A stretch of DNA of 64,000 bases. Source: Ligustrum vulgare. Its lineage: Eukaryota > Streptophyta > Magnoliopsida > Lamiales > Oleaceae. Shown here one piece after another: positions 11,339-23,464 of this stretch. The notes beneath the pieces were generated by a model. That model made no database searches. It saw only the letters and a list, made by a program, of their open reading frames with translations, and was not told where the DNA came from. The number at the start of each line of letters is the position of its first letter. Position 1 is the first letter of the stretch. A program made the position numbers and the translations under genes. The stretch lies in contig OY743190.1 of assembly GCA_963555705.1 (NCBI GenBank), positions 10,763,501-10,827,500 on the forward strand, in the 5' to 3' direction.

Positions 11339-11855
11339 TAGAAGACATGATATCAGTTCTGAATATTTTTTAAAGCCTCATTCCCTGTATTGTTGCTGCA
11401 TGATAACATTCGAGGCATGAAAGTAGAGAAAGTTTTCTCTAACATATTTTCTTCAGTAACTTTTTCTCCGCATAATTTTAATGTGGAAGTTATTTAAACA
11501 ATGTGAAATTATACTCAGATACTGATTTAAAATCTTGCAGCCTCAAATGCATCTAAGTATAACGAGCTCTTCCCAGTATGACTGTCTTCTGATGGTCATA
11601 TCTTTCCTTCAAATTATTCCACAATTCAAGATGATCCTTGATTGTAAGATATTCTGCTTTTAATCCCTCATCAAGATGATGGCGAAGGAAGATCATTGCC
11701 TTGACCTTTTCTTGATTGGATGCGGTATTTTCTTCTTTTATGGTATCCCCAAGGCTATTAGCTTCAAGATGTATATCAGCATCAAGGATCCATGAAAGAT
11801 AATTTTTTCCAGATATATCAAGAGCCACAAATTCTAATTTTGTGAGATTGGCCAT
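11339..11855 (-). pseudogene. gag: gag: N-terminal part
   Basis: Starts MANLTKLEF (ATG at 11855) and continues SGKNYLSWILDADIHLEA and MIFLRHHLDEGLKAEYLTIK, characteristic of Ale/Retrofit gag. The open frame ends at 11553; 11339-11552 holds the broken continuation. Earlier in-frame codons (to 11882) look like leader sequence. Confidence 0.88.
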
Positions 11856-11882
11856 ATATGTAAGACTACAAACTAAAATCAA

Positions 11883-12865
11883 GTAAACAAATATAACTAT
11901 CTAATGAATGACTAACAAATATAATAAAAAAATAATCTGAATATAATGTGCATATAAAATCAAGATAAATAACTTTAATAAATTATCTTTAATTTAGAAT
12001 GATAAACCCATAAGTTCAAAGTTCGTAGCAATTCAAGGTGCATAATTTCAAGGTCCATAATATAGCATATATTATAATAATCAAAAGTCCATAAGTCCAA
12101 GATCCATAATAGAGCATATGCTATAATAATCCAAAGTCCATGAGTCCAAGATTCATAATAGAGCATATGTTATAATAGTCTAAAGTCCATAAGTCCAAAG
12201 TCCATAATAATTCAATGTTTTGCAAGGGTACAACAATAATCCATATTTAGTTAATTCAAATATAGTTATTTAATTGTTTCCATAATATGATATTATATTG
12301 GTAATTAAAAAGACCGTTAAACTAAAACAAAATATAAACTAGAAGAAAAATAAATATTTAATATTGTATTATCACATATTATATTTATATCTCTTTTTCT
12401 TTATCTTTAACTTTAGCTTTAACTTTAACTTTTAACTAATACACCATGTTATCATGCATAGAAACAATGATTCAAGAGATTCTAAAGCACATAAAACTAC
12501 TAAATAATTAAGCAATAATTTCAATAAACAATAATTTCAAAAGGATGAATATGGACAACTCAAAAATAAGTAATTTAAGAATTATTGTATACTTAATAAA
12601 AATCATAAAAATTTAAAATGATTATGAAATCTAGATCGAGAAATATCAATGAATTTGATTCTTACAAAGATATAAATTTTAAGACTTACAGTTGAGTAGA
12701 TGCCTAAGGATGATCTCTTCACGGGAATTCAATTTAAGTGTGTGCTTGATTAGTAATAATCAGGTTTCTGATACAGAGGATCCTACTAGAGGCAACTGCA
12801 AAACATAATTCCTTCAGATTACTCAAATTCAAGACTCAATTGATTAGAGACTCGTGCTGATAACG
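11883..12865. other. Untranslated leader of the Ale-type element
   Basis: AT-rich, between gag and the 5' LTR. It contains several imperfect repeats of a ~50-base unit (AAAGTCCATAAGTCCA variants, 11995-12215). No gene seen. The TTATCAGCACGA primer-site region is at 12852-12863 on the minus strand. Confidence 0.75.
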
Positions 12866-13074
12866 TGTTGTAAAACTAGAGTAAAATAAAGAGAATAGAA
12901 AGATAGAGATAGAGAGAGAGAGTGAGTAATGCTTCTCATTAGTGTGTCCTTAGAATGAAAACTTATGCCCCTATTTATAGGGGTAGACAATGACACAATC
13001 GTAATATGTAAAATTTACAATGGTATAATTGTAATTGGTCATTCATACCTAACCAATATTAATATTTTATAACA
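12866..13074 (-). repeat. 5' LTR of Ale-type element (209 bp, TATA kept)
   Basis: Read on the minus strand it keeps CCTATAAATAGGGGC (about 12969-12983), the promoter TATA box missing from the partner LTR. It ends at the ATTAT target duplication. Confidence 0.93.
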
Positions 13075-13530
13075 ATTATTCAATTTTCATTCAGATATTG
13101 TTGAAAAGATAGCAATTGGCCAAAATAATGGAAGGGACAAAGGGTGGCCCATTGGAGCATTTTGCAGACTCCACCATACACATTCCATCAACAAACCCAC
13201 AAAATATAGCATTTATATTCACTTTTTGGTAAAAGCTTTTGTCCGTAAACAAATAACTTGATATTTTCGAGGTATAATATATGATTACAAAGTAGTTTAA
13301 AAACAACAATACTACATTCACAATCTCATTCACAATGTGAATGACAATCCCCTCACATTGGGGTGAGATTGTGAAAATAGACTTATTATTTTAAAAAATA
13401 CATGTGTTTAAAAAATAATTTGAGAAAATGTGTTGTTTATAAACAAATGGCCAAACATGACTAGGATAGAAATGAAATAATGATTTCCGAATTATGGTAC
13501 GTAACTCTATAAATGCTTAACGTCATTCTA
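13075..13530. other. Intergenic, with a small hairpin
   Basis: No gene seen. A perfect 12-base inverted repeat (TTCACAATCTCA at 13317-13328, complement at 13364-13375) encloses a second 8-base pair (CAATGTGA/TCACATTG). It may be a MITE end or a chance hairpin. Confidence 0.55.
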
Positions 13531-14551
13531 AGAGCATCTACAATGAATGTATTAAAGTGTTTGTTGGTGTGATATGTTAATTAATAGTCACTTTTATACC
13601 TATATTGGATATGTTGAGACCGTGCCCAAAATGGAGTACAGTGAACCACCAGGGAGGGCCTAATAGAGGCCCAATGAACCTTGACCCATGACTAAAGCTT
13701 AAGATATCACCTTGGGCCAACTGCCGAGGTGGAACAACACATGAACTTCTTTAGCCGAATTGATTTATGTCTAGCCCATGTGTTTTATGTTTAGTCGAGG
13801 TGCTCTATGGTGACACCTCAGATGAGTGATGGGACAATGGATGAAGTTAGAGATGGGACACCGCCTTTATCAAAAAGTGACAGGCGTCCATCCTCTACCA
13901 AACGTAGTAATGATTATTGCCAAAAAGTAAGATCCTCATCTCCAACAGTTAGGGTAAATACATGTGTAAAGTCCACCACGTGTCCCCATCCAAAATTATA
14001 ACTTCCCCTATAAATAGAACACTCCTTCCACCTAATAAAAGTTTAGAAAACATAGACTCTTAACAATATATTTATACTCTCACTCCATTTTCTCTCTTTT
14101 ACACACTTATATTTCCGCACTCAATTTATATTCGCTTGAAATGAGCACTGACTTTGGCATCGGAGTGCAAACGGGGGTCACCTCGGCCCCCTTTGTAAAC
14201 TGATTGTTTGTCACAGTGCGCAGGAGATTCACGTGTTCAAGAGGGAGAAGCTGAGACGTGTTGGTCCAAGGTCCAGCCGAATTTTGTGGTCAACATGATA
14301 TGTTAGCATGTTTGCTAAATGAATTTTTGTTGGTATATTGTTAACTTGTTTGTTAAAGTTAACAAACACTTTAACACGTGACATGACCATCTATGTTGAA
14401 AACAAGAGAGAGAAACATTAAATTATCATTGATTGGTTAATTTAGTTATTGAATAGTAAATTTAATACATCCAACGTGACACTCATTTAATAGTTAAAGT
14501 GTAGATGTGGTACTTAAAATCTATTATATTGTTTAAAAATTAACATGCTCT
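13531..14551. mobile_element. Putative MITE, split by a solo LTR
   Basis: Left end AGAGCATCTACAATG and right end ATGCTCT form a short inverted repeat. Without the inserted LTR the element would be about 340 bp. AGAGCATCT-type ends are frequent in plant MITEs. I could not find a clean target duplication. Confidence 0.4.
13612..14295 (+). mobile_element. Solo LTR (684 bp), probably Ty3/gypsy type
   Basis: Begins TGTTGAGACC, ends GGTCAACA, and is flanked by near-identical 5-base repeats (GGATA and TGATA). Inside are CCCTATAAATAGAAC (TATA, about 14009) and a GACTTTGGCATCGGAGTG stretch typical of gypsy LTRs. No internal region or partner LTR follows, so it is what remains after LTR-LTR recombination. 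The short ORF 13807-14001 is LTR sequence. Confidence 0.7.
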
Positions 14552-15478
14552 AAGTAATATTGAAATTCACCGTCCACAATAGGTGAACTTATTAACATTT
14601 CATATATCATTTTCATGAATAAAAGCACCACCGATTGCAATCTTTTCATGCTCGAAATCATCCCAGATTTCTCCATTTCTGTATCGCTTCATTTGTACAA
14701 TCTTTTAGTAGTTTTTATAAAATTCGAAAAAGAAAACAAAAAACCAATCAGTTCAAGTTCTGAGGCAAATAGTATATATTATTGTTGAATCAAATTTTTT
14801 CTATATCTATACCAAGTTTAATCAAAAAATGAATATAATTGAATAACCAAAATTGTAGGGTGGCATCAAAATCATAGTAAATCTATACAAATATGAAGTG
14901 TATATTTGCCCTAAAAAATAGTTCTACAAACAATAAAAATCTTTCACTAACTTGAACTTCAATTTGTGTTGATGACAGCAAAAAGTTATTATTTGAGAAA
15001 TCATATTAAATTATTGTACCGGCATTCATTCAAATTAACTTGGTATTGAAAAGTAAAAACAAATAAATAAGAAGATGGACAAGATCATTTAGATATAAAT
15101 ACAAAAAAAAAAGAAGAATATTTTTTTTAAAGATTGCGGTGTATCTAAAAAAAAATAGTGAGAAAAAATTAAAAGGATATTTATGTAATATTATTTATGT
15201 CTATTTGTGTAAACAAAATAAATACTTAAATTTGCGGTGAAGAAAATAATTTTTGTGGTGGTAATACAGCCATCCTTAATGTATATATCTTGGCGGACCG
15301 CCAAGCTCAAAAAAAATAAAATAAATGAACGTTGTCCAGCCAGACGCCAAAGTTGCTAGTGAGTGGAAAACCTTATTCCCCTCGCGAGGTTACATGGATC
15401 ACCCCCGCAAAATGAAACAAGTGAATTTAGGGCTGCAATACATTCACTCTAACCGCACCCTCACATAGTGAGTGCGGG
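14552..15478. other. AT-rich intergenic DNA
   Basis: No gene or element boundary recognised. Poly-A and poly-T runs are common. Confidence 0.6.
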
Positions 15479-16182
15479 TAGAAGTGTCAATCCGGGTGGT
15501 CCGGGTCGGGTCGACCCGTCAACATAAAAGCTCGATAATGATCCGTTTGAAAGAAAGCTCGCCCGCTACGGGTTACGGGCCAGTTCCAGGTCAGCTCACA
15601 AATCTCTAGTTACAACCAAGGCTCGCTCGCGGCTCCATCCCGGTGGAACCCATGTGGATCGCGATTCGTTCTGATTTGACTCGTATGAATAAAAACATAG
15701 ATTTTTTCATATTTATAGCAATTTTTTGTCAAGTTTCTAAATACAAAATGATTAAAATGATAAATTCATATTTATACCATAAAATATTTACATAGAATTT
15801 AAAATTATATTTTATGTTATACGAATTACTTCTAAATTTGCAAATTTAAATAAAATATAAACAAAAAACAATTAAATGCTAAATGTGTTTCTAATTACTA
15901 TTATCAAAAAACATTATATTTTTTAGCTATTAGGGAGAAAAAAATAAGATTTTGCTTTAAAAGTTGTATTAAAGTTTGTAGAAGAAGAGAGATTTTTAAT
16001 GTTACCATATTTAATAAAAATATTTTTTTTACGGGCCAGCTAGTTAACTGCAGTTCGCGAAAGTTTGATCCGCAAAATTCGCGGTTCACAACTTCTTGAC
16101 CTGTGAACCGCCCGTGCGGTGCGGGTCATGAGTAGGCCCGTGATCCCGGATCGATCCGGACCGATCTGTTTTGACACCTCTA
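15479..16182. mobile_element. Non-autonomous hAT-like element, decayed
   Basis: Terminal inverted repeats TAGAAGTGTCAA (15479) and its partner TTGACACCTCTA (ending 16182) are followed inward by GGTCCGGG-rich sequence, the common TAGGGGTGTCAA class in plants. The 8-base flanks AGTGCGGG and GGTGCATG match at five positions, consistent with an old duplication. There is no transposase. Confidence 0.6.
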
Positions 16183-16520
16183 GGTGCATGGTCTACTTTT
16201 TTGGAGTGGGCCCCACACCACCCCATGGAGACATTAACATTTTTTCGTGAATTTAGCCCCTATTTGGTAGAGATTTTGGCCAAAAAACTATAATTTTATA
16301 CAGTAACAACAATCAAATATTGTAGTCAAATATTGTAGGTATCCTGAGAATAAAGTTATTGATGGGTCTCATAAAGTCAATTCAGTCAAAAATCGGCTAG
16401 AACACGGTCAGGACATAGGCGAATATCACGTAGAACAAAAGCACGTGGACAAAAATTATGATCGGATCAAAGAGAATTCACTAGGCAGAAACAGTCGCTT
16501 TCCACACCCACAGCAAAATA
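16183..16520. other. Upstream flank of the interrupted exon
   Basis: Would contain the promoter and 5' UTR of the gene starting at 16521. I see no clear TATA box. Confidence 0.5.
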
Positions 16521-16590
16521 ATGGCTGTCTTCCCTCCTAGCCGCATCAACGTTCAGTTTAAACTTCCTCGACGAGGGGGGTTTCCATCTG

Positions 16591-16650
16591 CAACAGCCCT
16601 TCCTCTTCTTCTTCTTCTTCTTCTTCTTCCTCCTCCTCCTCCTCCTTTAG
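16591..16650 (+). repeat. (CTT)n(CCT)n microsatellite in coding sequence
   Basis: Trinucleotide tracts code for a Leu run followed by a Pro run. The frame is kept because the units are three bases long. Confidence 0.9.
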
Positions 16651-16672
16651 ACACAATTAAGGAAGACGGCGG

Positions 16673-17445
16673 TGTTATAAAATATGAACTTACCTCGAGA
16701 TGTTGGAGACGAAATCATCGAATGCCACTTGAAGAATCACAAATCAAAACACATGGAAATATCCACTTGAAATCATGATATGAATGGAATAACACCGAAT
16801 TATGGAATCAAACGAGAGGCTTGAACACGTGATTACACATTGTCCTAAAAGTACATTTGCTCCCTCTCGTTCGAGATGCTTAAAGGGGTTAGATAGAAAA
16901 TGCTTTAGCGGATTAATCAAGCCTTCAAACCATGTATTTATTAAGCACTAATAATCCATGGAAAAGGAACAAAAAACAATTGAAAAAATGAGTATTGATT
17001 TTGGTGGAAAATGGCTTCTATATTTTATGGATGTGCTTCCTCATATTTCATATATTGAATTGATCAATATAACATCCTTTATATAGAGATTAATCCACCT
17101 CTTATGAAAGTACATACCTCTTAGACAAAATGACATCTTTTGGTGCAAAAAACCAACTTAGGCACCAAAAGGTGCCTTTCGGAAACCACCACGCGATCGT
17201 GCGGTACAAGGCTCACGCGATCGCGTGAAGCCTCTTTATTTTGAACAGATTCAAATCCGTTGAACCACGCGATCGCTGGACCATGAACCATGCGATCGCG
17301 TGGTTCATATTTTGACCTCTTATGTTCTTGTTTTTCTCATTCTTTTGTCTTCCTTATCAATACCTCTTTGTATTGATTTAATTGTGTATTTCATCTTATC
17401 ATCTTTAAATATTTGAACAACCATTTGGAAACACAATTTCCAACA
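16673..17445 (-). repeat. 3' LTR (element orientation) of the non-coding LTR element
   Basis: Begins TGTTATAAAATATGAAC and ends CAATTTCCAACA on the plus strand; partner at 22110. On the minus strand CTATATAAAGG (about 17075-17085) is the likely TATA box. Confidence 0.92.
17188..17310. repeat. GATC-centred palindromes in U3
   Basis: ACGCGATCGTGCG, CACGCGATCGCGTG, CCACGCGATCGCTGG and CATGCGATCGCGTGG occur within about 120 bases. In element orientation they lie about 100 bases upstream of the TATA box. The other LTR has the same set with several CG-to-CA or TG changes. Confidence 0.9.
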
Positions 17446-20400
17446 ATCCCCCACTTGTTCAAATTTTTTCACCAACTCATTTTATAACGGTGTTATCCGT
17501 AAAGTAAGGTATCTTTCGATTTAAACATTACCTTAGTGTAAACGTCGCAAAGTATTATCGAAATCCCTGGTAGCCTTAGCTTTGAACCCGTTATTCCATG
17601 TGGCAGTACCGGAAACATCACACACACAACACTCAAAGTCTTTTGTTCCACACAAGTTTTTGCTTTAGCGCGTTAATGGCCTTGCGCCTATCTGATTCGT
17701 GAACTTTTCAGAAAGTAACTCCAAACTTTCCTTGAAGCGGCACCACTTCTAAGTTCATATAGGTGAAGTTCTTCCAGTATCTTTGTTACATTTAGAGACA
17801 CTTGTAATTCTGAACTTCATTAAGAGTTTTAAAACTCAGCCCTCCAATTGTAACAACCAACACTTTTAATCTAGAATGAGGTATGTTTTGATAAAGTGTT
17901 GAAACTATCCACATATCGAATGACTTGTTGTTACCCTTTAAACCCGTGAATTACTCATTTCGTAATGACAGGTAGGGTTGCCGTCATTGGCGGATCTTTT
18001 ATAAAGGAGTTTCACCTCATCCTAATCGATTATGTTCTTATGATTTTACATAAGATATAAAGTCAAGTTTTAACTTAACTTTTTCACAAGTTATTGAATC
18101 ACTCTTTGATTCAATTTATGTCTAGACTTCTTTAGAATATTTAAACGTGATCACTTCTCAATTATTTGACAACACTTGTCAAATATTTCACAATATTTTG
18201 TAGTCTATTTTGTGCACTTTATAGACTTCAAAATAATATCACTTAAAACTTTATTTAAAGTTTAGTTGTACTACCCCCATACTTATAGGGTAGACTCAAA
18301 AATTATTCTTTCACTCAATGAAAGAATTTAACTTTAGATTACAATTTATTTACTTCATAAAATAAATTGTTTTTCGCAATTCTTTCACTCAATTGAAAGA
18401 AATAGAATCGTAATTCCTTGAACACAATTGTTCTACCAATAATTTAATTGTCTCCTCAATGAATACAATAAATATTTTACAATATTTGTTTGAGTGTTAC
18501 CCCCACACTTTGGGATAATCTTCAAATTTCTCAATTTCATTTAAGTGAATGATTCTCTTTGTGAACCACAATGTTCAACAATAATTCATATTCACTTGTA
18601 TGTTTCATATTATTACTCTCCATTAGTAATAATGCTTTTCACATATACATGATATCAACCATTGATATCAATATCAATTAGATAGACTCATTCTATCTTA
18701 TCATCTTACATACTTTCTCAAATTATATAATAATCAAACTGGATTATACACAATAGTATGAAATAAGATGATAACAAATTTGAACAAAGATTTTATAAAA
18801 TGTATTTATGTATAGTAGATAAACTTCTATTTGTTCAAATTTCTCAAATAAGACAAATTTATAATAAATACTTTACATAAGTATTTGCAAATGATTCACA
18901 TGTTTTAGGACAAAAATACTTTATTGTCGCGGGATAAATATTTATCATTTGCCTCATATTAATTCCTTATAATTATCTCATATACCAAATCCATTTAGTA
19001 CGTAGCAATTTATATTATGAATAAATGTAGCATATATTTATTCCTCAATGAGTCCAAGCAAATGAAATTTACATGATTCAACATTTATATCACGTTGTTA
19101 TAAAGAGTAACATACTAATCATAATGAGAATTTTAAGAAAACCACTAAGGTTATTAAAATCTCATGCATTCATGAAACTCTACTTTCATAAATTTTAAAG
19201 CTTGAAAATCATATACTTCATAATTTTCAAATAAATAAGCAATATGCTATAATCAAGTTAGATTATCACATAATCAATGCACCAATAATATTATTAAATA
19301 TAGAATTTAATAACTAAATCCAATTTCAATGATATGTTATATGTCAAAATAAGGTATAACAATATAGTATTCTATATTGCAAATTTGACATGCATAGAAT
19401 ATATTATATAAATTTATAATGCATAACAACTTACTTACCTTTGTCACTGCACTCCATGATTTTTCTTCCTCCACTGCTTGTATCCATCCCTTCGCAACTT
19501 TTAAAAGTCTCTTTCAAGACTTAATCATATTACCCCCACATTTGCGGTATAACAAAATTAATTTCAATATTCTTTTTCGCAAAAAGAATGAATTTACAAT
19601 ACATTTTGTCAAATGTATTTTAGTGATTACACTTAATCACTTCTTCAATTGACAACAATATTGTCAAATGCATAAAGTGACTCAATCACTTTATTAATTC
19701 ATACTTGTATCTTTTAGAAGTATAGATAATTTTGGTTATTTGATCCAACTTAATCACTTGTTTGCATTTTAATATCCTTTAAACTTGTTAGAGTTTCTGT
19801 TAGGATAGTTGATCACAATCACAATATAATTTCACTAATTTCGGAAATTATAATTTGAATCTTTTGCCAAAATGTTACTCCACATTTTAGGTTAAATTCA
19901 ACTTCTATGTATAATCTTTCAACTCAATTTGAAAGAAACAATTTGTAATAAAACCTCAATTGTTTTATTGATATTTGCAAAAGATTATTGTCTCCACTAT
20001 GAGCACAATATAATTTTCTTTTGTAACACGCCTTATCCCCACATGTTTGGAATAAGCACAAGTTTCATAATTCTTTCACTTCATTTGAAAGAAATAAATT
20101 TGTAATTCTTTCACTCATTGAAAGACTAATATGAGCAAATTTGTTTTACAAAACAAATATTAATGTTAATCAATGGTCGTGACAAAATCATATTTGTGAT
20201 CTCATCATCCAATTGTGTAAATACTTATCACTTTTCACATGACCATTGTAATAATCACAATAAGTATGGACAAATCCAATCTTATGTATTCTCAATGAAA
20301 ATTCACAAATTTTCAATAATTGTTATGCATCTCTATGCATTCATAAAAATACTTCATATAATTATTTTATTTTCAAAAGAGATAAACAATATGATAAATC

Positions 20401-22109
20401 TCAATATTCATCAATGATCTTCTTGATCTTAGTTTGATCTCACCCCCATAATTCCTTAATTAGGAAAACAACATTGCTTTCACAAGCAATATATGGCATC
20501 TCCATAATTCGTTGTAGAGCCATTTCACATTTCTTAATACAACAATAAGTATCAAGATTTTCACTACCACATTTAAGCCAACAATGGGCATTTTTAATAC
20601 AAGTGGTAGTCTCCAATTTACCATTGAAAATGGTCACTTTATTAATACTAATAACATTATTAGCAAACATGTCATGAGATAATTGAAGTAAACTATCATA
20701 TTTACTTTCTCCACAATATTTGATTAAATATTGTTAAAGCAACTTGTGCAAATACTCATACTTGCATGCCTCAATATTTTAGGAACTCTATTTTCCATAA
20801 AATAAAATGGTATCACAAATAAGCACAATTTTATTCACCAATTTATAAAATTCTCATGTCATTTTCAAAAGTCCAGTTGATTCAGACATCAATCAATGTA
20901 CTTGCATAATGTAAAAGAGAAATACACTTCTCATAAATGAATCAAATGGAAACAATATTATTAAAAGAGCATATACTTTCAAATTTCCACTATCATGAAA
21001 AATTTCTTTATAATGAATAATCACAGATAAAATATCATATCTCAATTATTCAAAAACACATATTTTCCATCATGATAAGAGAATATAAAATAATATAATA
21101 TTCTTCCTTATCAAAGTCCATTTAAAATACAACTTCTATGTATTATTTGAACTTTGAAGTATAAAATAATATCCAAAATTGAACTAATACACAGAATGTC
21201 AATATATGAAAGATTCAATTTTATCAATTGACACCGGTTTACTTTGGCGTGAAACAATTTTCAAATCTCAATTGACAAACCAATTTCAATCTCGAAAATG
21301 AGAAATCCCTCTACATTGTAAAGACATTATGCAAATCCAAGTCATGCATAAAAGGCTTCAATGGTTTCTGGATAAAAATTAACGATTACTCAAATGCATG
21401 ATTCAAAAAATTCCAAACAAATTTCCTATTTGATGAAAAAAGGCACCTTTGGAACTCATGCCTTATCAAAGTCCATTTAAAATACAACTTCTATGTATTA
21501 TTTGAACTTTGAAGTATAAAATAATATCCAAAATTGAACTAATACACAGAATGTCAATATATGAAAGATTCAATTTTATCAATTGACACCGATTTACTTT
21601 GGCGTGAAACAATTTTCAAATCTCAATTGACAAACCAATTTCAATCTCGAAAATGAGAAATCCCTCTACATTGTAAAGACATTATGCAAATCTAAGTCAT
21701 GCATAAAAGGCTTCAATGGTTTCTGGATAAAAATTAACGATTACTCAATGATTCAAAAAATTCCAAACAAATTTCCTATTTGATGAAAAAAGGCACCTTT
21801 GGAACTCATGCCTTTACAAATTTAAAAATAGTATGCAGTTAGCATTTCAAAAGATGCATTGTTCCAAAGTAACACACTTTCAAAAATATAACTAATTAAT
21901 GAAAAAACATATATAATTTCTTTTCATTTTCACACATAATTTTCTCCAATCAGCGAATTATCATAGATGAAAGAAATTAAATTAGAAAACTTATCTTTCA
22001 TAATCCGGATGAAAAATGTTGATTATCTTCACAATAAATCTTGATTATCGTCATGGTTGTGTCTCTCTCCAAATAATTTGGTCTCCATCGAGCAAATGTA
22101 CTTTTAGAT
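17446..22109. other. Interior of the non-coding LTR element
   Basis: No gene. It contains recurring motifs such as TTTCACTCAATTTGAAAGAAAT and CCCCCACA-type runs at irregular spacing, suggesting old internal duplications or decayed coding sequence. Confidence 0.75.
21106..21810. repeat. Tandem duplication, units of 355 and 350 bp
   Basis: CCTTATCAAAGTCC at 21106 and at 21461 starts two nearly identical units. The second lacks 5 bases near the end (CTCAAATGCATG versus CTCAATG). Only a handful of substitutions separate them, so the duplication is recent. Confidence 0.95.
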
Positions 22110-22882
22110 TGTTATAAAATATGAACTTACCTCGAAAGGTTGGAGACGAAATCATCGAATGCCACTTGAAGAATCACAAATCAAAACACATGGAAACATC
22201 CACTTGAAATAATGATATGAATGGAATAACGCCGAATTATGGAATCAAACGAGAGGCTTGAACACGTGATTACACGTTGTCCTCAAAGTACATTTGCTCC
22301 CTCTCGTTCGAGATGCTCAAAGGGTTAGATAGCAAATGCTTTAGCGGATTAATCAAGCCTTCAAACCATGTATTTATTAAGCACTAATAATCCATGGAAA
22401 AGGAACAAAAAACAATTGAAAAAATGAGTATTGATTTTGGTGGAAAATGGCTTCTATATTTTATGGATGTTCTTCCTCATATTTCATATATTGAATTGAT
22501 CAATATAACATCCTTTATATAGAGATTAATCCACCTTTTATGAAAGTACATACCTCTTAGACAAAATGACACCTTTTGATGCAAAAAACCAACTTAGGCA
22601 CCAAAAGGTGCCTTTCGGAAACCACCACTCGATCGCGCGGTACAAGGCTCACGCGATCACGTGAAGCCTCTTTATTTTGAACAGATTCAAATCCGTTGAA
22701 CCACGCGATCGCTGGACCATGAACCACGCAATCGCGTGGTTCATATTTTGGCCTCTTATGTTCCTGTTTTTCTTATTCTTTTGTCTTCCTTATCAATACC
22801 TCTTTGTATTGATTTAATTGTGTACTTCATCTTATCATCTTTAAATATTTGAATAACCATTTGGAAACACAATTTTCCAACA
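22110..22882 (-). repeat. 5' LTR (element orientation) of the non-coding LTR element
   Basis: 773 bp, about 3% different from 16673-17445. It ends CCAACA directly before the host GGTGG. Confidence 0.92.
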
Positions 22883-22987
22883 GGTGGGGGAGAAGGAAAT
22901 TCAGCTGCCGCTGCTTTCACCTCCCTTCGCATCCCGCCACGAATTTGTTTATGCCATTCGAACCATATAAGTCGAGCTCATAATTAA

Positions 22988-23464
22988 GTCCAGTTCAGCC
23001 CCCTTACACCATCATTTCAATTAATTTAAAGCCAATTATAGGAATAATTTTCTCTACCTCTCGTTCGGATATAAAGCAACGAAACACGTCTGATTTGTAA
23101 CCATGATTTGACGAAGCCCGAGTTTATAACGAGCTACAAAAACACAGTACAATTACGCTTGGCTATATTGAGAAAGATATGTCAATTGGCCTCCGTTTCA
23201 TTGCATGCAATAACAGACTGCAACTCTTCAATGTGGATTCCAACAAGAAAGATGGAAGAAAATGCCGATAAAGGTTACTGAACTTGTGTTTCGACACGAA
23301 TGCTTCTGCATGTATAGTTAAAGCACAATATCTATTGAAGCAACTTCTTACCAATTAGTATCAGGACTTTGCTTAAATTTATCATAAGACAAATATTTTA
23401 AATTCGAATGCCGAGAGATGCAATAGAAAGATGATCAAAGCTCTCTTCTAATAACATGCATGCA
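22988..23464. other. Intergenic, no gene seen
   Basis: Downstream flank of the interrupted exon. Neither strand has a convincing frame. Confidence 0.5.

Larger units (their letters stand above)
6540..13074 (-). mobile_element. Ale/Retrofit-type Ty1/copia retrotransposon, decayed
   Basis: Direct LTRs at 6540-6730 and 12866-13074 are flanked by an identical 5-bp target duplication ATTAT (6535-6539 and 13075-13079). In minus orientation the LTR starts TGTTATAAAA and ends TTTTACAACA. A purine tract (AAGGGGGAG) precedes the LTR at 6730, and TTATCAGCACGA follows the 5' LTR at 12866. Gag and pol segments run in copia order (gag, integrase, RT, RNase H) from 11855 down to 7080. Frameshifts and stops break the polyprotein, so it cannot move by itself. 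Confidence 0.95.
16673..22882 (-). mobile_element. Large non-autonomous LTR retrotransposon without coding capacity
   Basis: LTRs of equal length (773 bp) at 16673-17445 and 22110-22882, flanked by GGCGG and GGTGG (one mismatch). The minus strand has AGTGGGGGAT next to TGTTGGAAA, a purine tract plus LTR start, so the element points left. The 4.66-kb interior is AT-rich with no retroviral domain and no ORF above about 85 codons, so it is LARD-like. About 24 differences between the LTRs (~3%) mean it is clearly older than the SIRE element at 1-6250. The expected tRNA-Met primer site is not recognisable next to 22109. Confidence 0.88.
16521..22987 (+). pseudogene. Cellular coding exon interrupted by an LTR retrotransposon
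   Basis: The frame begins ATGGCTGTCTTC at 16521 and codes for about 50 residues before the element: a basic N-terminus (MAVFPPSRINVQFKLPRRGG), then a (CTT)n(CCT)n tract giving a Leu run and a Pro run. After the element and one target copy are set aside, the same frame resumes at 22888 (GEGNSAAAFTSLRIPPR) and runs to a stop at 22985-22987. That continuity across 6.2 kb supports a real exon broken by insertion. The basic, hydroxy- and Leu-rich start might be an organelle transit peptide or signal. I do not recognise the gene, and no further exon is evident downstream to 24.7 kb. Confidence 0.6.

Noticed and set aside
13807..14001. 64-residue plus-strand ORF
   Set aside because: Lies wholly inside the solo LTR and has no domain.
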